Shown piece after piece: positions 1 to 12,843 of a stretch of DNA of 64,000 nt. The position numbers and the translations under genes were made by a program. This DNA comes from Lobosporangium transversale (taxonomy: Eukaryota; Mortierellomycota; Mortierellomycetes; Mortierellales; Mortierellaceae), in contig NW_019029020.1 in the NCBI RefSeq assembly GCF_002105155.1, positions 226,501 through 290,500 of the forward strand. The letters run 5' to 3'. Below the pieces are notes generated by a model. That model was not told the DNA's origin. It did no database searches and saw nothing but the letters and a program-made list of their open reading frames with translations. Position 1 is the first letter of the stretch. Every line of letters begins with the position of its first letter.

Positions 1-855
1 CCTCCATAAATAAACACAATAACGGGTCGGAGTGACTTTGGCTCGTGCTCACCAGGAAGAGTGCTTAAGCCTTGGCCATCGGGAATATAGATATCAAGCT
101 TTTTACTAGGACGCTTTGGGTTGTATGGTACATCGATACTATTGAAATATAGGGACGATGGATGAATTCCAAGGAAGTGACTCTCACGTTAAACAGTGGC
201 AAAGGCATGATTGCCCAAGCAAATAATAAAAATTTAGAGCAGATTTCAAAGTCCGTGATCGATCGAATTGACGTTTACATGTAATCGGCGGCTGAGCGCA
301 TTGTCCAAAAACGGTATTGAGCCAGGGAAATGCCAATGGGAATTAAGGTGAGATTTGAGACGATCACTCCAAAGACAGCCCTGTTAAGCTTCATCACTCT
401 CCGAGGGTCTAGCGGAAGGTCTGCAAAGGATGCAGGTTCAGCCATGACCCAGTAAACGAACCATGCAGCAGAATACGAAAGGATGACTAAAAAAGAGGGA
501 AGAGAAAATGGATTGTAAGTAAGAATCAAAAGATGTTTTCGTTGCAGATCCATTTGAAAGAAAGGAATAAAGAAAGAGGTCCTGTACCAGTGGTAAGTAC
601 AATAAAGGGTAATATGGCTAGGAGGAATATGGCTAGGAGGAATATGGCCATGGGTGGAAAAAAGATAATAGCGGCGAGGACAAGTCGTATGACCTTGCCT
701 CGTTTCCCGGGGAGAATAAAATCGGACTTTAGACCTGGCTGGCCTTTTTGTGGGGAAGGGTCTAGAAGAACGGAGCGGAGCTGACGACGGGGAGAGGGGA
801 TATTGTCTACGGGTAAAGATGGGACATATGATGTTGATGTCTGGGAGGATGGCAT
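1..855 (-). CDS. Membrane-anchored alpha/beta hydrolase, 3' part missing
   Basis: Three exons on the minus strand: 855-588, 486-279 and 180 to the window edge. The introns run GTACAG...TTTTTTAG and GTAAAC...GAGAG, and the frame is kept through both. The N-terminus has a basic stretch, then hydrophobic segments (about residues 57-75 and just after the first junction) that look like membrane spans. The last visible exon reads a beta-strand with VPYNPKR and KLDIYIP, ending in VIVFIYGG at the edge. That is the HGG-like oxyanion-hole region seen in carboxylesterase, BD-FAE and isoprenylcysteine-methylesterase-like hydrolases, which often have a membrane-anchored N-terminus. The GxSxG nucleophile elbow and the rest of the triad lie outside the window, so activity and substrate cannot be judged. 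The start is the first ATG of the open frame. Confidence 0.66.
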
Positions 856-1961
856 GTGGAGAATGAAGTTGAGGAACAGGCTTGGAAATTGCTGTGTTCC
901 TGAATGTATTTAAGAAAACAAAGTCATGTGAAAGATTGGTCCATGGAAATAAAGAAATGTATAGGATTTACTGAATCACAAGATTTACGGCGGTTTTACT
1001 TGATTAATAATTCCATTTCAAACTTAAATTTTATTCATTTCAATGCTATTCGAAAATAAATAAAAATGTCTTTCCTGAATGGGGGGTGCAGTGAAAAACT
1101 TAAGGATACCATTGTTGTGGAAATAGTTAATGCGAATCATATGGCAAACCAAATGAATAAGGAGAATATGGGATCGAAGTTTGTAAAATGTAATTCTTAC
1201 AATAGCTGCGCTTTCACGCATTTTTATCATCAACAAATGACGATTACACTGAAGTATTCGAACATTAATTGTGGTAAAGTTCCTCAAACGAGAGCACTAA
1301 CGCACTTCTTCGATATTATTGGTAAAGGATGTATTCTGTTCAGCCCTCTCTTTTATCACTATGAGCGGACTTGTACTCAAAAACGGTTTGTGATCTTTAT
1401 CTTAAAAGGGAGCTCAAAATAGGGAAATGAGAGCGGATTTCAAGCACAGCCTGTAAGTGTTGGGCATCTGGCTAACTGGCTTTCAAGAGGCCAATAGCTT
1501 CATCATTCACACCTTCTCTCTAAAATCAATACTATATAGTACGTAGGGTTACCGGTAGGGGAGAGTGAGTTAGTATTCGAACCCGGAGAACTGGATAACC
1601 ATAATTCAATTGTGATTCAAAGATAACAGACAGGGCAAATCGGATTTTGGAGAGAGGGCTCCCATGAAGTCCTTGATCAGTGTCAGTTAGAGTCAAGGCA
1701 AAGAGATACAAGCCATCCCAAGAATATAAAAATAATTTCATGCCTTGTTTGATCTTTCACTCTTTTTTCTCTTCCTCCAAGAAAAGACTGTCCATTCATC
1801 TCATCCCACTGGGTGTGCTACTTTATTCCGTTTCAAAGTCGCCTCTGTCGACTCCAGAAAAAGCTTAAAAAAAAAAAAAAAAAAAGATAGAGCATTTCCA
1901 CTCTTTGCATTGCTGCTTTCCTCATCTATAAGCCCATACGCTTGACCATATTCAGTACAAC
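856..1961. other. Intergenic, no supported gene
   Basis: Divergent spacer between the hydrolase (-) and the bZIP gene (+). A 118-codon plus-strand frame at 1066-1422 has no family signal, no low-complexity-free domain and AT-driven codon use, so it is not called. An A19 tract at 1866-1884 lies about 80 bases before the bZIP start, probably in its 5' leader. Confidence 0.6.
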
Positions 1962-3356
1962 ATGAGTGAGAACCCTTACCTTTCTCTGATTGCCAACCTC
2001 AACTCAGAGTCACCAGTCATTTCCTCACCAGAGGACTATTCGGCTGAACTCTCGCTCTGGACCAACGCAGAGTTCACATTTGATGTGCCTCCTGGTCTAG
2101 GTGTCTTTGAACAGGATTCTGGATTTGAGACACTTTCCTCTTTAAACCATCCGTTGCTTCCGACATCAACCGCTGCTGCTACACCTGCAGCATCTACTTT
2201 GTCTACTCCTGTCACACCAACCAAGCCAGCACCTAAGGCAATTGGGCATAATCCCGATTCTGCTTTGGATCAGCAGCATTTGATGGAGTACTTGAATTTA
2301 CCGCATGAAGGTAATTGAACGCCAATAAGTATCCTTTCCTCTTTGTGAGATATTTATGAAGAGTCACATTGTTCACATAGAAGAAGAACCTATTCTTGTG
2401 TATTATTAATACAGAAAAAAAAAACCTTCGTTTAAGGCCACAGACAATTTCTTTCCAATTTTATGTCCACGTGCTTACTCTTCTATTACTTTATTACAAA
2501 TGCACTGTCGTCATCTGATGTAGAATCTTCACGGCCTTTGTCTCTCTTGGAGCGAACCCGCCAGCGCAACCCTGTTAATACTGACAAGGTTCAGACCTTG
2601 CCTGAGCTTCAGGAGCAAGCCGCTGCGATCAATGCCTTTCACTCCTTGTTAGCCGCCTACTCTGCTCAGGCTCAGGCTCAAGCGCAACAGCAACAGCAGC
2701 TTCAGCAACCGCAATCTGCGCAGTTGCAGCAGCAGGTCCAGCGTTCGTCTGGTCTGCCTTTGCTCCTGCCAAACATTGCCCCTGCCACGGCGCCCACTAC
2801 GCCCGCAGCTGCTAAGCTTTTGCGCCAGTCTATGCCTCAGTACAAGGCAGCCTCGCCTTCGGCCAAGAAGCAGAAGACACAGATCCCAGCCGCAATTGCT
2901 CCCGCCGGTGCCTTAGTTACGCTTGCTCCAAAGAGCCCTACAACTCCTAACGCCACGACTATCGCTGCTGCTGCTGCCACTGTTGCCTCTACTCCGTTCA
3001 AAGAGGAGAAGGAGAAGGAGACTATTGATAAAGCCGAGAAGACAACTACTGACCTTCCTTCCAAGGATGATCCTGATTATCTTCAGAAACTTGCTGCCGA
3101 AGAGGATAAGAGACGTCGTAACACAGCTGCGTCTGCTCGCTTCCGTTTCAAGAAGAAGTTGAGAGAGCAAGCTCTTGAGCAGACTGCCAAAGAACAAACA
3201 CTTCGTGCTGAGACATTAGAGGCCCGTGTCAAAGAATTAGAGATGGAGGTCAAGTGGTTGCGCGGGTTGATTGTAGAGAAGGACTCACGTCTTCATGAAG
3301 TTTCTGCAAGCCTTGATGAACAGACCAACAAGCGTGTGAAACTTGACACTTATTAA
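1962..3356 (+). CDS. bZIP transcription factor, Cys-3/MetR type
   Basis: Two exons, 1962-2310 and 2524-3356, giving 393 residues; the intron is GTAATT...TGTAG and the split codon is Glu. The C-terminus is a basic region (about residues 311-328, KRRRNTAASARFRFKKK) followed by a leucine-zipper/coiled coil (about 335-370) with the KWLRGLI segment. The motif EDKRRRNTAASARFR is the signature of the fungal sulfur regulators Cys-3/MetR and relatives, which bind DNA as dimers in the nucleus and activate sulfur-assimilation genes. Upstream lie Ser/Thr/Pro-rich, Gln-rich (about 190-215) and Ala-rich stretches, typical of activation regions. The acidic, aromatic N-terminal part (first 60 residues) may be another activation region. 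Regulation of sulfur genes here is inferred from the family, not shown. A MET22/HAL2 gene, also linked to sulfur assimilation, lies 13 kb downstream. Confidence 0.86.
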
Positions 3357-3831
3357 AATTCCAGCATGGACATTTGAAGCGAATGAAGAGAGCCATTTTG
3401 GATGTATTTTTTTGATGTATGAGTCCCTTGCCTGTTATAATAGCTTTTCTTTTTTCTTTTATTTTTTGGTTTGCATATTATCACTACATTATATTATCAC
3501 TTCACTGCTTTGTTTGTTACCGTTGTGCCTTATTTATTTTTTTTTTGGTCATTACGGATGTAGATTTATTACCATTCTAGTTATCATACTTCATTTAAAA
3601 TGGCAGCTGTAGATAAAGCTTTCTGTTTCATTCTACCAATTGCTCGTAATGAATTTTTGACTCGGAAGCCGGCCCCTTAAATGGACCGAAATGAACATTT
3701 GCAAAAGATCCTGACTCCTGCGTGAATCATTGATTTGGGGCAGTCAAAGATAAACACAAGTCCCTTTTAAAGTAAAGCCTAGGAGGGGAAATTCGTTTCT
3801 TGAACCCAATCCTCTCCATCTGTCATCTGCC
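3357..3831 (+). other. Spacer between bZIP and PheRS genes
   Basis: Contains the T-rich 3' end region of the bZIP gene (about 3440-3560) and the presumed promoter of the next gene. No coding signal was recognised. A TAAAATAAA-like polyadenylation signal was not located with certainty. Confidence 0.4.
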
Positions 3832-3983
3832 ATGCCAACCGTCAACGTCGACAAGGAGGAGCTCTACACCGCTCTCGGAAAAGAGTATAGTACGACAACA
3901 TAATCCCATGGAGCAAAAAAAAAAAAAATAAAAATAAAAACTTTTTTTTGAACGAAGCAAATGTACAGCAATCAGGCCGTTGA

Positions 3984-4020
<37 letters not shown>

Positions 4021-4615
4021 GCTAGCTTTCGATGAGTTCCTGGACCTCTGCTTCAACTTTGGTATTGAACTCGAAGAGGATGTAAGCCAAAGTTTTTTTT
4101 ACCGGAAGATCGTAATAATAGTAAATAATTACTGTGTCGTGGATATCAATTAATGTACATACTTGTTAATACTAATAAAAAAAAAATTAGACCTCTGCAA
4201 AAGAGATGGCTATCCGTGAGGTCGGTGCCCACAAAGTCGATGACAGTGTATCGGACAGGCCCATTCTGAAAATCGATATCCCTGCTAACCGGTAATAATT
4301 ATGTTGTTGTTTTTTTTTTTTTGAGGCAGAACTTGTTCATAATGGAAAATGATATGAGACTTGTGTTTATTGACCCATACCTCTTTTTGCACTACGCTTA
4401 GTTATGACTTGCTATGCCACGAGGGCATTTCACGGTCCTTGTTAGTCTTCCAAGGCAAGTCCAGACCTCCAGTCTACAAGCTTGTTGATCCTCCTAACGG
4501 TCAGGCCCACCAAAAGCTGATTGTCAAGAAAGAGGTTCGTTGTGTATACCTGTTTTACTGAAGGATTGAATTTAAGATAATGAGCGTTGTACTAATGTTA
4601 AAGAATACTTAAGCA

Positions 4616-4652
<37 letters not shown>

Positions 4653-6403
4653 TAATGTTTCAAATCCAATATTCTTTCTTTCCTCATTCTGTTGGGATCA
4701 TAGACTGCACAAATTAGACCTTTCGCTGTCTGTGCTGTTCTCAGGGATATCAAATTCACAGATCTCAACTACAAAAACTTCATCGATCTACAGGATAAGC
4801 TTCACATGAACATCTGCAGGAAGCGTACACTGGTTTCAATGGGAACCCATGATCTCGACACGATCAAAGGTCCCTTCACTTATGAAGCACTGGCACCCAA
4901 GGATATTCAATTTGTGCCTCTGAATCAAGAGAAGAGCATGAATGGCGAGGAATTGATGTCTTTCTATGAATCTGATAAGCATTTGGGCAAGTTCTTGCAT
5001 ATCATCCGCGACTCGCCTGTTTACCCCATTATCTACGACTCAACCCGCCAGGTCTTGTCTTTGCCACCAATCATCAACAGCAACCACTCCAAGATTACGC
5101 TTGATACGAAGAATGTCTTCATTGAGGTCACAGCCACCGATCTTACCAAGGCCAAGATCGTCCTCAACACCATTGTTGCTATGTTCTCCGAGTATTGCGC
5201 CCAGCCTTTCACGTATGTGTGTACTTTTTTTTTTTTTTTTTTTTTTAAAGTGAAGACTTGTACAACCTGGTGTTAAGTGAGTGTGACTCATATTTCTAAT
5301 CCCTCCGCATGCGGACACATGATCTTCATATTAAATTTAGTGTCGAGCCTGTTGAAGTGGTCTATGAGGATAACCGCCAGCCTCCTACTCTCACTCCCGA
5401 TCTTTCATCTCGCACTACTTCTGCCAAGGTTGATTACATCAATAGCTGCACAGGATTGAAATTGAGCCCTGATGATATTTGTGATTTGCTCAACAAAATG
5501 TCCTTGGAAGCTACGCCTAGCAAGGAGGATGAAAATGAGATTGTAGTCCAGGTTCCAGTGACGCGCTCAGATATTCTTCATCAGTGCGACATTATGGAGG
5601 ATGTTGCAATTGCCTATGGCTTTAACAACTTGCCTCACTCTGCACCTTCAGTCAGCACTGTTGGAAAGCCCTTTCCACTTAATAAGTTGGCAGATATTGC
5701 GCGTCTTGAATTGGCATTGGCTGGCTGGAGCGAGGTTAGCCCTTTGACGCTTTGCTCCCATGATGAGAATTTTGCTTTCTTGCGACAGAAGGATCCTGGT
5801 AATATCGCCGTGCGTTTGGCTCATCCCAAGACAATTGAATATCAGGTGGTGCGCACATCACTCTTGCCTGGTGTGTTGAAGACATTGAAAGAGAACAGGA
5901 AGCATTCATTGCCCATCAAAGTCTTTGAAGTTGGCGATACGGCTATTAAGGATGATAGCATGGAGCGTCGCTCACGTAACGTTCGTAAAGTCTGCGCTAC
6001 TTACTCCAACACAACCAGCGGATTGGAGCAGATTCATGGACTGCTTGATCGTACTCTCCAGATGTTGCATGCTCAGCTCGTAGACAAGAACGGAACCGCC
6101 TCTGGTTATTGGGTCCAAGATTCTGACAGTAAGTATTTTTTTTTTTTTTTAATGTTATTTATTATTAATAATTAATTAATTAACAAAGCTGATTAACCAC
6201 CTTCTCCTTACTTTATTTTTTTTATTTTTTTTCTTCCAGACCCAACGTACTTCCCTTCAAGATGTGCCGACATCTATCTCCGCCAGAAAGGAGAGACCAA
6301 AGTCATTGGAACACTTGGTATTCTCCATCCTGAAGTCTTGGAGAAGTTCGGTTTCAACTTCCCAACCTCTGCTTTTGAGTTTGAGCTCGAGCATTTCCTG
6401 TAA
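3832..6403 (+). CDS. FRS1: Phenylalanyl-tRNA synthetase beta chain, cytosolic
   Basis: Seven exons: 3832-3889, 4026-4081, 4191-4292, 4402-4534, 4704-5212, 5341-6128, 6240-6403. It charges tRNA-Phe as part of the cytosolic alpha2-beta2 enzyme. Recognisable family blocks follow in order: [11 protein letters not shown] start, [55 protein letters not shown]-like motif, [25 protein letters not shown]5-domain [73 protein letters not shown], and the closing LGILHPEV block. Predicted size of about 602 residues matches the family. One oddity: exon 3 is read in one frame up to SVSDRP and in another from [10 protein letters not shown]. The sum of the exons is one base too long, pointing to an extra C in the CCCC run at about 4260-4263. 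The start matches the conserved family N-terminus. Confidence 0.93.
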
Positions 6404-8042
6404 ACTATCATAGAGGCAGCCTTGTAACATCGATCGATGTATAGAGTCTACCCACAGAGTGAAAGACAGATTTAAAATAAAGGATTTAAAAAGATAAAAA
6501 TAAAAAATAAAAAGGCTATTGGATATTCAAGGAATTTAAGGATTGAATGATAAATACCAAAAAATAACCACAATAAAATGATGGGTTCATTGAATACACT
6601 AGAGCTTATTATTACGCGGCGGTAGTTGGTGCTGATATTATCAGACTGGCTTGAAGATCGCCAACATTAATTCTATCTATTCCAGCTGTCTGTCTTCACT
6701 TGTTGTTCGGCTTGATGGATTTGTTCAGCAGTTAATGAATAAAAAATTAGACGGGTGGCCCGTTGGCTTCGCTCACGATCGCACCAGTCTAGCGCTTTGC
6801 TCCATACGGCTCATTTACCTCGTTAGGTACCAACCCAACGCCTTTAAAGGCACTCATCTTAGATAGAATCACTGCAAGTAATAAAATTACACAACAACAT
6901 CCCTTGATCTGTTGCAAGTCGAAGTTAGTTTAGATATTCATGGGCGGAGGAATGGTATTGCTCGAGCATACTATGATTGTTTCATTTACAAATTTGTGAA
7001 GGAAGAATCGGCACTGATAATATGGAAACCCCTCGCAGTCCTCGCTGCTATCATGATCGGCCTAAACTCCTCGGGCCGCATTTGAGATGACATATGCGCA
7101 AGGCACATCCCACCAATATTTCGGCACCAACTGTATCATGATCAAATACATCACGCATCTACGATAGTATTTTAACTGTGCTAGGACTGATTCCAGGAAA
7201 TTGGTACGGTTGGTACGGTTGGTACGGTGGCAACGTGCACTAGTGGAAGATCTACGAATGCCAACAGCTCCATATCCTAACAATTTGACCTGATACTATT
7301 GTTGTTAGAGACAAAGACTTGAGTCCGCAATCGATTATTTAACAACCATTTTTAGATCAGTGTGGAGATTTGGCAACATTCCTCTAGCAAAATAGGAGCC
7401 TAATGGAAGTAATCACTTGGTGCTTTGTTTATCTTTGGAGGGAATGAAAATGGCAAAAACTGTCAGATGCGTAAAGGAGTAGAGGCAAGTGAATGGTGGT
7501 CATAGTGGTATCGTGATGATATAGCTTGAGGTGTGGGTTTTTGCTGATTTTTATTCTGCTAGTAGAAAATACAGGAAACCGGGTCTGGCCTGCACATGGG
7601 GTTGATGAAGGCTAAATAAGCAAATTTGCCCGTTTTATGCTCCGAGGGATAAACTTAGGGTAATAAAGCCCGAAAGAATGCCGAGATCTTTTAAAGAAGC
7701 CCCCTACTCACCATGTTTACCTTGGCCCTTTGCACCACTGGCTCGTGTCCCATACACTTCTTTTGGTTTTTTAATGCCCTGTTGGATATTCAGGTTATAT
7801 GAACGATCTCGTTCGAAAGCCTGCGGGATATAGGATCGCTGCTGCTACCAGCCATCATCCCTTCACAAAAGGCTTCCGCCATGATACAGACGATACCCCT
7901 GGATTGACCCTGGCTCCACAGCAACATATCAATATATCAACTAAAGGCGTGCATTCGTGGTGGTAGAGAGAATGATTTTTTTATATTAATTTATTTTAAA
8001 TAAAATCTTTGTCCTTTAGTGTCTAGCTCACATATTTCCAGT
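6404..8042. other. Intergenic 1.6 kb, convergent gene ends
   Basis: Lies between the 3' ends of PheRS beta (+) and the JmjC gene (-). No coding or tRNA signal was recognised. It holds a small tandem repeat, TTGGTACGG three times at 7201-7227. Confidence 0.5.
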
Positions 8043-9315
8043 TTACTGCTTCGCCTTAAGCGCCTGCATGGTCTGGAACATGCCGTTGGAATATAGACTC
8101 CGCAGGACTCTCTCTTCTTTTATTCCCATCATCTCTTCGAAACTGGTCTGTGAAATCTGGATCCTGCCAGACATTTCACTTTCCAGTTGCCTCTGCAGTT
8201 GTTGCCGATGGGTGGGCTTTTGTATTTCTGGTCTTTGTCGTGGGACTAGACCTTTTTGTCGCGACCTTGGAGGCTGTTCAATTTCGCTATCGCTATCATC
8301 ATCGTCAGAGGATAGCGATACTGAGGACAGGGTGCCTGTAAATGTTGCAGACGAATTGGAGGATATTGAAGATGCTCTTTTCCTCTTGATCCTAGGGCGG
8401 CTAGATTCAGACAAATTCTCGATGATATCATAGCTTTTAGCGGAGGCGATGTGCTGAAGTTTCCAGTCCACTTCAGATCTTGACCGCGAACTGGCGCGAG
8501 CCCTTTTTTCAGGGCGTCTAAGCTCGTCATCTGACCCTGTAATAGCGGCCGCTTTTGAACGTGGTCTTGGCCTCCTTCCGCCACGAGGTTCATCTTCACT
8601 AACCGCTTTTAGCCGCGGACGGCCTCGTCTCTCAATCCTTTCACCCATTGTTGGCTTTGAGCGCAGCCGACTTCCCCTATCTCCATTTGACTCGTCCTTA
8701 GTCGAGCGCTGTCGGCTCCTTTTTTTCCTGGAGGCATTCGCGTCCTCCTTTGAATTGCTTTCGTTATCATCCTGGCGAATCTTTTGCTGCAATTGCCGAG
8801 ATGCCTTTCTGGCTCCACTGTTGTCTTCAATATTGAGATTTGACTCATATTCTTGATCTTCCATTGCAAATGATTTAATAATGTTGTCACAGATGCCCCC
8901 ACGGTTGCGATCATCATCATCCGGTTGGGTAAACATTAAAGGGAATCGTTTGCGCGTCACTTCTACAGGCATTGACGCTATGTTTGGTGTCACTGCTCCT
9001 AAATCGACTGCAGTTGAAGAATGCACAGTAGTATTCTTTTTTTCACACCAATGACAATGGCAGTTGCCAGTACAGCGCGGACAGACCCAAGGCTCCTTCT
9101 TTGAGACTACATCGGCCCACAAAACATTGTCTCGCCTATACAGACATTTCTCGCATATAGGGGTATTACAGTCTGAACAATATGTATTTACAAATTTGGC
9201 GTTCCTGTTTCTACAGCGGTGACATATCTTAATAGAGAGACCATAAAGAATAATAATAAAAAATAAAATAAAAAAATAAAAAAATAAAAAAAAGATTTAG
9301 AGATTAGTAACTCGA

Positions 9316-9349
<34 letters not shown>

Positions 9350-11702
9350 ATAGAACTATGAATACCTTGAGTGCTTGCCTCAGCCGCTGCTGCCTCAAAT
9401 ATGCTACGGTAGTGAAGGAACAGCTCTTGTCCAGTGCTGGATTTATTCTAAACAAGCAGTCGGATGTCAGTATTATTAAATTGCTTCGTATCTCTTTTCA
9501 AAAAATAAAATAAAATAAAATAAAAAAACATCTCTGTACCATTCACTACATACCCATTGGCCCAAGCATCTATAATAGGGTCATGCCCAGAGCAGCCAGC
9601 TAGAACCTGTGACTGATTCCAGGCCTTAATCGCCTCGGTGTTAAGACGTTGGCAGGAAGATATCGAAAATGCCTCCACAAACTCCATCGATGTCGCTCTA
9701 TGAATACATCCGCGTCCGAGGCTGTAACATCGTGTACAGATATCGTAGGCATCGCTATTATGTGTGCACTTCGAGCAATGAAACTGGCGATTCCATATAT
9801 CCGTATTACAGAAATCGCATACTGCAGGCGCAGGATTTTGAAGTCTCCTTGGCTTTTTAAATTTGATGTCGATTGAGTGTTTTTTCGCCAAAAAGAACAT
9901 GTCAACCCATTCATCTTCGACAATAGTTTGAAAAAGTTGCACAATATCCTTGAAAGATTGGCAGAACTGCTCTTTAGGCAACGGTAATTGGGTAGATTGG
10001 GATTTGAGTAGATCAGTCCAAGCTTCCAATGCGCCTTTGATGATAGTCCGAATCCTATATCCTTCCGGACGCCCTATCCTAATAGTGGGGAATAGAAGAT
10101 GTCAAGATAAAGTTTAGACAAGGAAAGATGCACATGAACTGCGAATGAGTTTTTTTTTATAGCAACATTCCATACTCTCTGTATCGAGGTAAGACAACAT
10201 TGACCGCGGCTTTTAGGCAGTTTGCAGTGAGTCTGTTCCATGACACCTTGATGGTAGCTTTACCCTATGGGCGAAACATTCAAAAGAAGTGCCACATTCA
10301 GTTCCATGGTATATGAGCATGATTCATTTATAAAACTAGAGCGATGGTAGAACAAGGGACGTACTAGGTTGACAACTTGATGGTAACCGAGTGAAGGAAC
10401 CATAACAAAATCTCCTGCCTTTTGCTCGACTACAAAAATTGGGAAAGTTGCCTGGCGCAGTTGTTCCACGGATGCAAAGTAACTTTCATATTCCATCGTG
10501 TACCCAAAAGATCGCCATAGTTCCTCTGCTTTTTCCTTATCTTCTGCTCTAATCATGAACCATATAGCAGAAGAATCTAAAAAGTATAACAAAGCCACCG
10601 TTAATATACAGGGTCAAGTCCATCGTGTTTAGCAACAATATAGTGACAACTGCGAAGGCGATCTAATACCATCGTCTGCCCATGTCATGATGTTATGCCC
10701 AATGGCGCCGCACTGATCGATATGACAAGGTGTCCATGTCCCAGCTTGTCCAATGTAAATCATTAAATTCTCTGCTGCAACTTCCGGATTTAGCGTGTTC
10801 AAATCATTTTCGCGTAAATAACCTAGATGCTGCGGTAGGATATCTGCCATCAGAAATAAACGCCAGTCCTCAGGACAAGTCACATCCTTGGCGTACAAAA
10901 GGGAATTTTCTTTGGACTGTAATGATTTGGTGCCTTTGCTTGTTCTTTCATTTGTGGATGTGGCGCTAGCCATATTCAATCCAACGGATTTTGCTAAATT
11001 GGTGGCAACCGATACGTCACTCGTAGCGCATAATTTTGTCGATAGTGTCGTTGTCTTTGATGAAACAAATGATAAAAGCGAATCTATGCTCATATCGCCA
11101 TTGACAACCGCCTCAGTCTGATCTGATTTATGTGTCTCCATGTCAGTATCCTTGTCAGATAACAACCCGATATCGCCACCAATCGATGTCTCATCCATAT
11201 GCATAGGCTTTGGGAAGTTTGAGTTGCTTACACTCGAATTCAAACTCTCAGCGTGGACTGTTTGTATATACTCCAGCATGGACATTGAAACATCCTGTGC
11301 ACAGTAAAGGTCACGACAAAGAATCACTATAAATATGCAAGACAATAACACTGTCTGGTTATTTTGATGCATGCATATGAGACAAGCAGCGAAAAAATAT
11401 AAATCGTACGACTAGCGAGATATATTACCATTTTTGCCATAGGTGTCAGCAAGGTATGGAAACGTGAACAACTCTGCCCTCCACTTCGAGTGTTTGTGCC
11501 AATTCTCAAGAACAACTGGAGTGCCGCTTTCAACGACAATGGTTTCAACCTCATGTCTGATATCCACTCCTTCGTCTCTGACATCAACACGTTTAACAGG
11601 CACAAAAGGGAAACCTAAGGACATGATTTGCTGATAATCCATTGATTCTAAATCAATGCCGGACTGCATCTGGATGTCATTGTTGACTGCTTGTTGCATC
11701 AT
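8043..11702 (-). CDS. JmjC histone demethylase with 4CXXC zinc cluster
   Basis: Seven exons on the minus strand: 11702-11429, 11326-10670, 10576-10365, 10264-10176, 10078-9554, 9447-9366, 9227-8043; predicted 1007 residues. The JmjC domain shows the Fe(II) ligands HxD in TPCHIDQCGAIGHN (about residue 293) and the third His in LGYHQVVNLG (about 376), followed by KVSWNRLT. So the 2-oxoglutarate-dependent demethylase/hydroxylase core is intact on sight. After it comes a CxxC-rich ZZ-like stretch (about 470-510: CDFC, CSKC, CTRC). Then follows a 4CXXC_R1 cluster (about 613-665: CHRCRNR, YCSDCNTPICEKC, CPRCTGNCHCHWC). The 340-residue tail is Arg/Ser/Glu-rich and disordered. This layout is known for fungal chromatin demethylases; the target lysine cannot be told from sequence. 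It is divergent from the DDX42-like gene, sharing a 379-base promoter region. Exon 2 holds a Ser/Thr-rich insert inside the JmjC fold. Confidence 0.85.
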
Positions 11703-12081
11703 TCTTAAAAAAAAAAAGGGGGCAGCCTCTATATTAAAATGTTGTTGCTATTGTTGTTTTTATTGATATTCCAATGCTGAGAATACTAAGTATTTTTTTG
11801 ACCAAGGCAAGTCCTCCACGTGTGTCGCAATGTCGAAGGAATAAGTGTGAAATGTGAAAGAGAATGAATTTAAAAGTAAGAGCGGTGGCAAATTTGTGAA
11901 ATGTGAAAGAGAATGAATTTAAAAGCAAGAGCGGTGGCAAATTTAAACGTTTGACAGTTGACTTGTGACAGCTGTTCTGAAATCTAAATCCGCTTTTAAC
12001 CCCTTAAGGTGTCTCACGTCGTAACTCGTAGGCCAAGCAAATCAATTTGTGCTTTTCATTTCATTCTTCAAGGCCACCATC
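11703..12081. promoter_or_regulatory. Shared divergent promoter region with 49-bp repeat
   Basis: This 379-base spacer separates two divergent starts (JmjC gene and RNA helicase), so it must carry both promoters. It contains a perfect-but-one-base tandem duplication of a 49-base unit, 11847-11895 and 11896-11944. Each unit includes GAAATGTGAAAGAGAATG and GCGGTGGCAAATTT. No known binding motif was assigned. Confidence 0.6.
11847..11944. repeat. 49-bp tandem duplication
   Basis: Two adjacent 49-base units differ only by T/C at the base after TTTAAAAG. The unit lies roughly midway in the divergent promoter region. Confidence 0.9.
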
Positions 12082-12807
12082 ATGAACAATAACAAACGAG
12101 GCATCAACATAAGTCTTGGAAGTGGATCCAACATTGGCAACAAGCCCAATCCTTTCGCTCGTGCTCAAGCTTCTTCCCAGCCACAGCCGCCTTCTGCTAA
12201 GGCGGCTTTAGGGTTCGAGGAAGACGGAGGCGACAGCGACGGCTCTGGACCTCCTAAACGGAAGCTAGTAAAATTGGATCACAATGTGGAAGATGAAAGG
12301 CACGGTTATCAATCTATCGCTCAGAGTAGACGGGGCGATGACGATGATGATGACGCATTTACAAAGTTAGCTACAAAAGTACATCCGACAGCACCTCCTA
12401 AAAAGATTCTCATAAATGAGGATGATGAAGACGATGCTTTTTCACGCCTCGAAGCAAAGAAGGGTACCCTTTTCTTTTGTTCCCAACCTTTTAAAAAAAC
12501 ATAATAATTGATTTATTTTATAAACTGAGGTTCTGATATCAACTACATTGTCGTTATTCCTAAGAAGTTGAAAAGAAGGAGCAGGAAATACAAGCCGAAG
12601 ACGAAGAGGATGATCCATTAGATGCTTTCATGGCGGATATCGACACAAAGGTCAAGGAAGAAGCGGAAAAGCCTTCTGAAGAAAAGGTATCGTACGCCGC
12701 TCTTTCGATATCGGTGCATCTAGTTTAATTACCCTTGTATCTACACGAAACATGTTCTAAAGATCTCTTTGTCCCTCTCCATGTTCACTCAATTGTTTTT
12801 TAATCTG

Positions 12808-12843
<36 letters not shown>

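Noticed and set aside
1066-1422. 118-codon plus-strand frame
   Set aside because: No domain or composition signal; overlaps an equally long frame on the other strand; AT-rich spacer.
4221-4251. 31-base mini-intron in PheRS exon 3 (GTGAGG...GACAG) that would mend the frame
   Set aside because: Too short for a fungal intron and it would delete a natural-looking stretch; an extra C in CCCC is simpler.
8068-8433. 121-codon plus-strand frame opposite the JmjC gene
   Set aside because: Antisense shadow of the Arg/Ser-rich tail; no independent signal.
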